Assembly (NCBI GenBank): GCA_946481225.1
Contig: CAMLNJ010000031.1
Location: 1-12,306 of the forward strand
Origin: an uncultured Verrucomicrobiota bacterium
Lineage (GTDB): Bacteria; Verrucomicrobiota; Verrucomicrobiae; Opitutales; Opitutaceae
DNA length: 12,306 nucleotides
Reading direction: 5' to 3'
Part shown: positions 7,189-12,306 of the stretch, piece by piece
How the letters are laid out: every line of letters starts with the position of its first letter
How positions within the stretch are numbered: position 1 is the first letter of the stretch
Notes under the pieces: model-generated
Told to the model about the DNA's origin: nothing
The model's input: only the letters and a program-made list of their open reading frames with translations
Database searches by the model: none
Made by a program: the position numbers and the translations under genes

Positions 7189-8226
7189 TCAGGGCGCCTC
7201 CGGGAGACCCTTGCCGCCGACGATGGGTTCGCCACGGTCACCGGGACGGAAGGTCTGCACCATCGGGTCCATGGGGAGGATTCGGCCTTCGGCGTCGAAC
7301 TCCATGCGGGCGAGGCAGACCTCGCGCTTGTAGCCGCCGCCGCCGGGGATGGCGTGGCGATGGTAAGCGACATACCAGCGGTCGGTGCCGGGGACCTTGA
7401 CGACGCTGTGGTGGGCGGTGCCCTTGGCGGGACCGTTTTTGCTCAGGACGGTGGCGTTTTCGGGCACTTGTATCGGGCCGTAGGGATTGTCGGCGGTGCC
7501 GTAGGCGACGCGGTAGTCGTCGCTGCGGGCGTCGTCGACGGACCACATGAAGTAGTATTTGCCGCCGCGCTTGAAGACGACGACGCCCTCGCGGAAGTCG
7601 ATCACGCGGCCGGAGCTGCGGCCCTTGATGACGAACTCCACCGGGGGGCCGTCGACGGTGAGCATGTCGCGTTTCAGCTTAACGACGTTAACCTGGCCGC
7701 CGCTGTTGCCCCAGTAGAGGTAGGCCTGGCCGTCGTCGTCGATAAACGGATACGGATCGATGGTGTTGGATGTGATTCGCTTGTCGGCCTTGCGATCGAG
7801 GAGCGGCTTGCCCAGCGCGTCGACGAAGGGGCCGACGGGGGTCTTGGCGGTGCCGACGCCGATTTTTCCGTCGGCGCAGAAGTAGAAAAAGTAGGTGCCG
7901 TTTCGTTCGATGCAGTCGGGAGCCCAGGCTTTGATGTCGGCCCAGGCGAGGTCCTTGGTGACGTCGAGGATCATGCCCTCCTTTTTCCACGTCACGAGGT
8001 CCTTGGAGGACCAGACGGAGAAGTCGGTGGTGAGCCACTGGTCTTTGTCAGAGGTGGGGTAGACGTAGTAGGTGTCGCCGAAAACGCGGATGGATGGATC
8101 GGCGGTGAAGCCGTCGAGGATCGGGACGGGCGGGATGGCGGCGCCGGGCTCGGCGAAGGTCGGCGAGGAGGCCGTGAGCGCGAGGGCGGCGAGGAGGGCG
8201 GTGGCGCGCGCGGGGACAGGACGCAT
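7189..8226 (-). CDS. Glycoside hydrolase family 43 enzyme (arabinosidase/xylosidase-like)
   Basis: This 345-residue exported five-bladed beta-propeller hydrolase probably releases arabinose or xylose from pectin side chains or xylan. The signal peptide is residues 1-25 (MRPVPARATALLAALALTA onward, cut at TFA/EP). The three GH43 carboxylates are visible: catalytic base Asp43 in DGFTADPSIRVFGDTYYVY, the pKa-modulating Asp157 in NTIDPYPFIDDDGQAYLYWG, and general acid Glu213 in DFREGVVVF. WAPD at 101-104 and the metal-site-like His272/His273 in GTAHHSVVKV also fit. It is a single-domain enzyme with no extra carbohydrate-binding module. The frame is open to 8358, but the ATG at 8226 starts the leader; no Shine-Dalgarno is present. 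It ends 10 nt beyond the fold-back element, and is separated from the lipoprotein gene upstream by a terminator, so it needs its own promoter in 8227-8444. The exact subfamily and bond specificity cannot be fixed by eye. Confidence 0.88.
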   Translation of the reverse strand: MRPVPARATALLAALALTASSPTFAEPGAAIPPVPILDGFTADPSIRVFGDTYYVYPTSDKDQWLTTDFSVWSSKDLVTWKKEGMILDVTKDLAWADIKAWAPDCIERNGTYFFYFCADGKIGVGTAKTPVGPFVDALGKPLLDRKADKRITSNTIDPYPFIDDDGQAYLYWGNSGGQVNVVKLKRDMLTVDGPPVEFVIKGRSSGRVIDFREGVVVFKRGGKYYFMWSVDDARSDDYRVAYGTADNPYGPIQVPENATVLSKNGPAKGTAHHSVVKVPGTDRWYVAYHRHAIPGGGGYKREVCLARMEFDAEGRILPMDPMVQTFRPGDRGEPIVGGKGLPEAP

Positions 8227-8444
8227 GGGCGATGTTGTGAGCACTGTTATGATCGGATGAATGGCCGAAAGAACGCAAAACATAGGGCGGAGCAGGTAAT
8301 CCCAAATCACGGCTTCAACCCGGGCCCCGTGATTATCGCCGGCCCTCCGCCGGCCCATGCCCCCCTGTTGTCGGATTGGGGATTATGCATCCACGCCGGG
8401 TCGGATTACTTGCGGGCGGGCCGGCCAGACGGCGCGGTCTTTCG
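8227..8444. other. GH43 upstream region
   Basis: This non-coding stretch lies between the lipoprotein-unit terminator and the GH43 start on the minus strand. It holds an inverted pair GCCGGC (8338-8343) and GCCGGC (8349-8354) around CCTCC. It should contain the GH43 promoter, but no clear -35/-10 pair could be identified. Nothing gene-like is supported. Confidence 0.3.
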
Positions 8445-8478
8445 AAAAAAGCCCCGGACCTGGCGGTCCGGGGGCTTT
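8445..8478 (-). terminator. Rho-independent terminator of the coiled-coil/lipoprotein unit
   Basis: GCCCCGGACC (8451-8460) pairs with GGTCCGGGGGC (8465-8475) with one bulged G and a TGGC loop; flanking AAA/TTT extend the stem. On the minus strand the hairpin runs into six T residues. It starts 25 nt after the lipoprotein stop codon at 8503. Confidence 0.88.
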
Positions 8479-8502
8479 GATTGCCGCGAGAGCAGATGGG
8501 GC

Positions 8503-8667
8503 TCAGCGGCCGGGGTTGCCCATGCCGCCCATGCCGGGGATGCCGCCTTCCCAGCTCGCGGGACGGCTCCACGGAATGGAGGAATCTTCGGGCTGCTTGG
8601 TGGCGCACCCGGTCGCGAGGAACGCCAAGGAGACGCCGACGAGAGCGAGAAGGAGATGGCGGGTCAT
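8503..8667 (-). CDS. Small lipoprotein of 54 residues, unknown function
   Basis: This short gene encodes MTRHLLLALVGVSLAFLATG followed by the lipid-modifiable Cys21. LATGC is a good signal-peptidase II lipobox, so the mature product is only 34 residues, anchored in a membrane. Thr-Lys at +3/+4 rather than Asp at +2 gives no inner-membrane retention signal, so outer-membrane sorting is likely. The mature tail reads SSIPWSRPASWEGGIPGMGG and ends MGNPGR; the Trp/Pro/Gly composition suggests a short binding segment, not a folded domain. It starts 28 nt after the stop of the coiled-coil gene and is followed by a terminator, so the two form one transcription unit. No family was recognised. Coding status rests on the lipobox, the position and the terminator. 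Confidence 0.78.
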   Translation of the reverse strand: MTRHLLLALVGVSLAFLATGCATKQPEDSSIPWSRPASWEGGIPGMGGMGNPGR

Positions 8668-8695
8668 GGGTGTTTCGAGCGGGCGCCGATACGGC

Positions 8696-9481
8696 TTAGT
8701 TCCGGAAGGAAGCAGTGTCGCCGGCCTTGAGGGGCGACTTGATCGAACCGGGGACGACCTGGGCGATGGAGAAGGACTCCTTCACTTCGGAGATAACCGA
8801 CTCGGCGATGACATCCTGGCCGCGTTTGATGACGAAGGTGAGGCCGGGGGCGATGCCGTCGGCGGCGCCGAGCTCGAGGACCACGAAGGCGTTCTTCGCG
8901 CCGACTTGGGCGACCTTGGCGGCGGCGGCGCGCTCGCTGAGGGCCGGTTTGGCGGGGGCGGCCGGGACGGCGGAGGCGACGGACGCGGATGCGTCGCTGA
9001 CGGCGCTCGGCGGCAGGCCTTGCAGTTCGGCGAGGCGGGCTTCGAGGCCGGCGATGGTCTGCCGGGCTTTCTCGAGATCCTCGGGGCTGCCCACTTGGGC
9101 GGCGAGGCGGGTCTGGACGAGTTCCTTGCGGAGGTCGTCGAGGTCGGAGTTGAGCTGCTTCTCGGCCTGCTCCTTGGCGGCGAGGGCGCGCTTGACGGTA
9201 TCGAGCTCGCGAGCGGTCTGGACGTTGCGGTTCTCGGCGGCCTTGAGATTGCTCTTTGCGTCGCCGAGGGCCGCGTCGGTCTCGGCCAGCTTCGTGTTCG
9301 TCTTTTCGAGCGTGCCCTGGGTTTCGCTGAGATTGTTCTGAAGCGAGGTGGCGCGAGCCTGCTCGGCGGAAAGCTGGGACTGCAGCTCTTTCTTGGTGTT
9401 GCCGATCTCCCACCAGAAATAGCCGGAGGCACCGGAACCTAGAAGCGCGAGGATGCAGAGAACGAGGGTAAGAGCTTTCAT
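8696..9481 (-). CDS. Membrane-anchored coiled-coil protein with C-terminal beta-rich domain
   Basis: This 261-residue protein has an N-terminal membrane segment (residues 4-24, MKALTLVLCILALLGSGASG) that probably stays as an anchor, then a long coiled coil from about 28 to 155 rich in Gln, Lys, Glu and heptad Leu (for example LRKELVQTRLAAQ). A Pro/Ala/Ser linker follows (157-182). The C-terminal domain (190-261) reads AFVVLELGAADGIAPGLTFV and then IAQVVPGSIKSPLKAGDTAS, a Gly-punctuated beta pattern resembling small SH3- or OB-like domains at the end of other Verrucomicrobia and Planctomycetes envelope proteins. Function is unknown; a periplasmic spacer or scaffold is a fair guess. The ATG at 9481 is preferred over the open frame up to 9658, which would overlap two terminators. 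It is the first gene of a unit with the 54-residue lipoprotein. Confidence 0.82.
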   Translation of the reverse strand: MKALTLVLCILALLGSGASGYFWWEIGNTKKELQSQLSAEQARATSLQNNLSETQGTLEKTNTKLAETDAALGDAKSNLKAAENRNVQTARELDTVKRALAAKEQAEKQLNSDLDDLRKELVQTRLAAQVGSPEDLEKARQTIAGLEARLAELQGLPPSAVSDASASVASAVPAAPAKPALSERAAAAKVAQVGAKNAFVVLELGAADGIAPGLTFVIKRGQDVIAESVISEVKESFSIAQVVPGSIKSPLKAGDTASFRN

Positions 9482-9544
9482 TAGGGGATGTAAGCCGGAA
9501 AACCTGCTCGGGGGCAGGGGGCTTGGAAAGGAGAAAAATGTTTG

Positions 9545-9582
9545 AACAAAAGAGCCCGCCGCGCAAGCGGAGCGGGGCGGGC
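9545..9582 (-). terminator. Second (distal) terminator after pgi
   Basis: GCCCGCC (9554-9560) pairs with GGCGGGC (9576-9582). An inner CCGC/GCGG pairing around GCAA offers an alternative fold. The minus-strand tail reads TCTTTTGTTC, followed by a second T run further on. It lies 49 nt beyond the isomerase stop, behind the proximal hairpin. Confidence 0.65.
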
Positions 9583-9590
9583 GGGGAGCA

Positions 9591-9620
9591 GAAAAGGAGC
9601 GCCGGCCGAGCTCGGCCGGC
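9591..9620 (-). terminator. Proximal terminator after pgi
   Basis: Positions 9601-9620 are a perfect 20-bp palindrome (GCCGGCCG, loop AGCT, CGGCCGGC). On the minus strand it is followed by GCTCCTTTTCTG. It begins 11 nt past the isomerase stop. On the plus strand the tail CGCTTCTGTTTT is also T-rich, so it may work both ways. Confidence 0.7.
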
Positions 9621-9630
9621 CGCTTCTGTT

Positions 9631-11196
9631 TTAGGCGGAGTAGGTGCTGTTGAACCAAGGGGTGGCGGCCTGTTTCTTGAGCGCGCCGTTGGCGGCGAGG
9701 TGCTCGAGGATCTTGTAGGCGAGCTCGGCGTCGCCGCCGGCGGCCTGGGCGGCGGCCTCGGCGGTGAATTGCTTGCCGGGGGCGGCTTGGAGGGCGGCGA
9801 CGAGTTTGCCCTGAAGCGCGATGACTCCGGTGGCGGCCTTTTTGCCGGCCTCGACGCCGGGTTGGTGGTAGGCGTTGATGCCGACGAGCGAGGCGTAGTA
9901 GCCGACGGCGCGCTCGTAGAGGGCGATCATGAGGCCGAGCGTGTAGGCGTTGAGCTCCTTGATCGTGACGGTGACGGAGTGGCGGTCCTTCTCGCTGAGG
10001 GCGTCGCGGGTGCCGAGGTAGAATCCGGTGAGGTAATCGCCGGTGGTGACGCCGGGCTCGACCTGCATGGAGGCGCCGGCGCGGTCCTTGAGCACCTCGA
10101 TGAAGGTGACGAAGAAGTTGTTCACGCCTTCGCGGAGCTGTTGCACGTAGGCGTGCTGGTCGGTGGAGCCCTTGTTGCCGTAGACGGCGATGCCCTGATT
10201 AACGACCTTGCCCTGGAGATCGAACTCCTTGCCGAGGGACTCCATGACGAGTTGCTGGAGGTAGCGGGAGAAGAGGAGGAGGCGGTCCTTGTAGGGGAGG
10301 ATGACCATGTCCTTCAGGCCCTTGCCGCCGGTCTCGTAGAGCCAGGCGAGGGCGAGGAGGGCGGAGGGGTTTTCCTTGGTGACGGTGGAGCGGGTGACGA
10401 CGTCCATGGCGGCGGCGCCGGCGAGCATGGCGTCGGTGTCGATGCCTTGGAGGGCGGCGGGGAGGAGACCGACGGTGCAGAGCTCGGAGGTGCGGCCGCC
10501 GACCCAGTCCCACATGGGGAAGCGGGCGAGCCAGCCTTCCTTGATGGCGGTTTGCTCGAGCTTGGAGCCGTCGCCGGTGACCGCGACGAAGTGCTTGGAG
10601 TAGTCGAGGCCGGCGGCCTTGAAGGCGGCGGCGGCCTCGAGCTGGCCGTTGCGGGTTTCGACGGTGCCGCCGGACTTGGAGATGACGACGACGAGGGTTT
10701 CGGGGAGTTTGCCGGCGAGCTGGGCGAGAACGTAGTCGATGCCGTCGGGGTCGGTGTTGTCGAAGAAGGAGACGGACATCTTGTCCGCGCCGGGCCGGCC
10801 GAGGGCGTGGTTGACGAGTTGCGGGCCGAGGGCGGAGCCGCCGATGCCGATGACGAGGAGCTGGGTGAACTTCTTGCCGGTGGAGCCGAGAAGCTTGCCG
10901 CCGTGGACGTCGGCGCAGAAGGCGCGGATCTGGGCGAGCGAGGCGTCGATGGCCTGGGTGAGGTCGGCGGTCGGGGCGAGCTTGGAGGCGCGCAGCCAGT
11001 AGTGGCCGACCATGCGGTTCTCGTCGGGATTCGCGATGGCGCCCTTTTCGAGGGCGGCCATGGCGGAGTAGGCCTGCTGGATCGCGGGCTCCTTCTCGGC
11101 GAGGAAACCGTCCGGGAAGGGGATGCGGCTGTAGTCGAGGGCGAAGCCGAGCGACGCGTTGTGGTAGCTGTATTGTGTGAAGCGATTCCAGCTCAT
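9631..11196 (-). CDS. pgi: Glucose-6-phosphate isomerase
   Basis: This 521-residue cytosolic enzyme interconverts glucose 6-phosphate and fructose 6-phosphate in glycolysis and gluconeogenesis. The two SIS-type sugar-phosphate isomerase domains are evident: [10 protein letters not shown] (117-126), FFDNTDPDG (144-152), [10 protein letters not shown] (172-181) for phosphate binding, [10 protein letters not shown] (229-238), [18 protein letters not shown] (340-357, with conserved His348), and [14 protein letters not shown] (440-453) holding the conserved active-site Lys. The roughly 65-residue tail after 455, with alternating helices and ending WFNSTYSA, matches the extended C-terminus seen in cyanobacterial-type isomerases. 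There is no signal peptide. The ATG at 11196 has no Shine-Dalgarno but is preceded by the A/T-rich TTCTTTTTCTTTAACC. It appears to be a single-gene unit ended by two tandem hairpins. Context with sugar-polymer genes is probably coincidental, as this is a housekeeping step. Confidence 0.96.
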   Translation of the reverse strand: MSWNRFTQYSYHNASLGFALDYSRIPFPDGFLAEKEPAIQQAYSAMAALEKGAIANPDENRMVGHYWLRASKLAPTADLTQAIDASLAQIRAFCADVHGGKLLGSTGKKFTQLLVIGIGGSALGPQLVNHALGRPGADKMSVSFFDNTDPDGIDYVLAQLAGKLPETLVVVISKSGGTVETRNGQLEAAAAFKAAGLDYSKHFVAVTGDGSKLEQTAIKEGWLARFPMWDWVGGRTSELCTVGLLPAALQGIDTDAMLAGAAAMDVVTRSTVTKENPSALLALAWLYETGGKGLKDMVILPYKDRLLLFSRYLQQLVMESLGKEFDLQGKVVNQGIAVYGNKGSTDQHAYVQQLREGVNNFFVTFIEVLKDRAGASMQVEPGVTTGDYLTGFYLGTRDALSEKDRHSVTVTIKELNAYTLGLMIALYERAVGYYASLVGINAYHQPGVEAGKKAATGVIALQGKLVAALQAAPGKQFTAEAAAQAAGGDAELAYKILEHLAANGALKKQAATPWFNSTYSA

Positions 11197-11379
11197 GGTT
11201 AAAGAAAAAGAACCGGAGCGCTAACAGGCGGCTTGGGGGCAGGCGAGCGCGGGGTGGGGACGTGAAATGAAAATAATCTCAAGTAATGATGAAGCGGCCC
11301 TTCGGAGCGAAGGCGCGTGATCTTCCGGGGCCGCCGGGGGGCGGCTTTCGCGGGCGCGGAGATGCCCGGCGGGGCGCGC
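11197..11379. other. Spacer upstream of pgi with two hairpins
   Basis: The spacer holds CCTTCG-GAG-CGAAGG (11299-11313) and GCCGCC-GGGG-GGCGGC (11330-11345). Both lie downstream of the 235-residue protein's stop codon (11380) on the minus strand and could end its transcript, but neither is followed by a U tract. The pgi promoter must lie here or upstream; the A/T-rich run near 11264-11290 is the only suggestive stretch. Confidence 0.3.
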
Positions 11380-12087
11380 CTACGGCGCCACCGAGAGGAT
11401 GCGGTGCCCCGAGAATTTCAGCGAGCCCGAGGCCAGGACGCTCGCGTCGTTTTCGGCCTCGAAAGTCTGCCCGCCGTTGACCTTGGCCTCCACGGTCCCG
11501 GGCAGGACGACGCTTAGCTTGTCGTCGCCGACCGTATGCATTCTGTAGCTGTAGGGCACGGAGGTGTTGCCGGCGAGGTAGAGGTCGTAGGTGGCGAAGG
11601 CGAATGTTCCCGAGGCGTAATAGCGGATCGTGCCGGAGCCGGTGTAGTGACCGTCGCCATACAGCACCTCTTTGATTTTCGTGATGATGAAGCTTGGGCC
11701 GAGGTCGAGGGCGTCGGGTTCCCCGGTGGCGAGGGCGTAGTCCGGCTGGCCCGTTTTCACGGCATAGAGGCGATACCGGAGGCCCAGCGCCTCGTCGCTC
11801 GTGGCGCGGGCGACGAGTTTCCAGCCGCCGAGCGGGCCTGCGATCCGGCCGTGGTAGATCAGGTCGCCCAGGATGTCGCGCGCGCCCACCGTGAAGCTCA
11901 CGAAATCCGTGGAGGTCTCCTCGCCGCTGTTCCGCAGGAGGCGGGTCTTCCCGACGGTGTTGTAGGTGAGCGTGAGGCTCGGGCTGAAGGTCGCCTCCAA
12001 GTTGGCCAAGGCCTGGGCGTCGACGGGCGAGGCGCCGATCCAGAGCGATCCGACAAGGCCCAAAATTACGGAAAGGCGTGGGGACAT
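11380..12087 (-). CDS. Exported protein of unknown function, 235 residues
   Basis: A clear Sec signal peptide covers residues 1-24 (MSPRLSVILGLVGSLWIGAS, cut near VDA/QA). The mature 211 residues are rich in Tyr, Thr, Ser, Gly and short hydrophobic beta-strand patterns (for example FIITKIKEVLYGDGHYTG and TIRYYASGTFAFATYDLYLA), suggesting an all-beta fold. There is no cysteine, catalytic motif or lipobox, and no C-terminal sorting signal. No family was recognised. The open frame continues to 12183, but that extension would translate the terminator at 12150-12181 (giving MPGFAKAGLFFS), so the ATG at 12087 is preferred; no Shine-Dalgarno. A longer Arg/Pro-rich reading of the same strand (11279-12124) is a shadow frame. 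Confidence 0.72.
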   Translation of the reverse strand: MSPRLSVILGLVGSLWIGASPVDAQALANLEATFSPSLTLTYNTVGKTRLLRNSGEETSTDFVSFTVGARDILGDLIYHGRIAGPLGGWKLVARATSDEALGLRYRLYAVKTGQPDYALATGEPDALDLGPSFIITKIKEVLYGDGHYTGSGTIRYYASGTFAFATYDLYLAGNTSVPYSYRMHTVGDDKLSVVLPGTVEAKVNGGQTFEAENDASVLASGSLKFSGHRILSVAP

Positions 12088-12149
12088 GGTGCGTGTTGGT
12101 GGGTGAAGACGCGTGGGCGCGCAAGCGGAGAACGGGCGCGCGGCCGTCG

Positions 12150-12181
12150 AAAAAAAAAGCCCGGCTTTGGCGAAGCCGGGC
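12150..12181 (-). terminator. Rho-independent terminator
   Basis: GCCCGGCTT (12159-12167) and AAGCCGGGC (12173-12181) form a perfect 9-bp stem with a 5-nt loop. On the minus strand it is followed by nine T residues (complement of 12150-12158). It ends the transcript of the gene whose stop codon is at 12262-12264. Confidence 0.92.
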
Positions 12182-12195
12182 ATGGGTTTATGGAG

Positions 12196-12234
12196 GGCCG
12201 GACGGGCCGCCGGCGGCCGCCGGCCCGTCCGGCC
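12196..12234. repeat. Strong GC palindrome
   Basis: GGCCGGACGGGCC (12196-12208) is perfectly complementary to GGCCCGTCCGGCC (12222-12234), giving a 13-bp stem with a 13-nt loop. A second perfect palindrome (12209-12224) overlaps the loop and would compete with the outer stem. It lies between the stop at 12262 and the terminator at 12150-12181 and has no T tract of its own. It may be a REP-like unit, an mRNA 3'-end stabiliser or a pause site. Confidence 0.55.
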
Positions 12235-12261
12235 TGCATGACAGACGGACGACGGCGCGCG

Positions 12262-12306
12262 TCAGGCCTGCTCGAGGAGCTTGTAGAGGCGGGCGACCAT
12301 CTTGCT
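12262..12306 (-). CDS. C-terminal fragment of an unidentified gene
   Basis: Only the last 14 codons are inside the window, reading SKMVARLYKLLEQA then TGA. The amphipathic helix is consistent with the end of a cytosolic protein but is too short to assign. The strong terminator at 12150-12181, with no intervening gene, supports this as the true end of a minus-strand unit. Confidence 0.5.
   Translation of the reverse strand, partial: SKMVARLYKLLEQA

Noticed and set aside
7354..8730. Plus-strand 458-codon frame opposite GH43
   Set aside because: Antisense shadow of a well-supported glycosidase, crossing a terminator and the small lipoprotein gene.
9523..11202. A 559-codon open frame on the plus strand opposite glucose-6-phosphate isomerase
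   Set aside because: Its Gly/Glu/Val/Ala-rich product is the usual antisense artefact of a GC-rich gene; the minus strand encodes an unmistakable isomerase.
11279..12124. A 281-codon minus-strand frame overlapping the exported 235-residue protein
   Set aside because: The product is Arg/Pro-rich low complexity with no signal peptide, whereas the alternative frame has a clean leader and balanced composition.
1..12306. tRNA, rRNA, riboswitch or CRISPR array
   Set aside because: No cloverleaf, rRNA segment, known aptamer core or regular repeat-spacer pattern was seen on either strand.

Overview
This GC-rich 12.3 kb window reads like chromosomal DNA from a Verrucomicrobiota bacterium, most likely of the Opitutaceae type. 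That is an inference from the gene set: a LacI-type regulator beside secreted pectin and hemicellulose esterases and a GH43 enzyme, a cyanobacterial-style glucose-6-phosphate isomerase, and starts that lack Shine-Dalgarno sequences. No species is claimed.

Layout. A LacI-family regulator C-terminus (2-187, +) enters from the left. It faces a minus-strand block of three genes: a rhamnogalacturonan acetylesterase-like SGNH hydrolase (374-1243), a 939-residue exported TPR-like helical-repeat protein of unknown function (1357-4176), and a second, paralogous SGNH acetylesterase (4314-5222). A minus-strand intrinsic terminator (4220-4249) separates the second esterase from the TPR-like gene. A divergent spacer (5223-5400) leads to a plus-strand sialate-O-acetylesterase-type gene (5401-6984). 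This converges on a minus-strand GH43 glycosidase (7189-8226). The spacer between these two is almost filled by a 165-bp fold-back element with 19-bp terminal inverted repeats and a 5-bp flanking direct repeat, which looks like a MITE.

To the right are minus-strand genes of more general character: a two-gene unit of a membrane-anchored coiled-coil protein (8696-9481) and a 54-residue lipoprotein (8503-8667) ending in a clear terminator; two tandem terminator hairpins; glucose-6-phosphate isomerase (9631-11196); an exported 235-residue protein of unknown function (11380-12087); and the last 14 codons of a further gene (12262-12306) followed by a strong hairpin and a terminator.

Working together. 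The left half looks like an export-dominated polysaccharide locus. Two CE12-like esterases would remove acetyl groups from rhamnogalacturonan I, a SASA-type esterase would deacetylate another substituted glycan, and a GH43 enzyme would trim arabinose or xylose side chains. A LacI-type sugar sensor lies at its edge. The 939-residue exported protein between the two esterases is the main functional unknown. The best candidate for something undescribed is the fold-back element at 7004-7178. Next are the esterase/TPR-like/esterase arrangement and the tiny lipoprotein paired with the coiled-coil protein.
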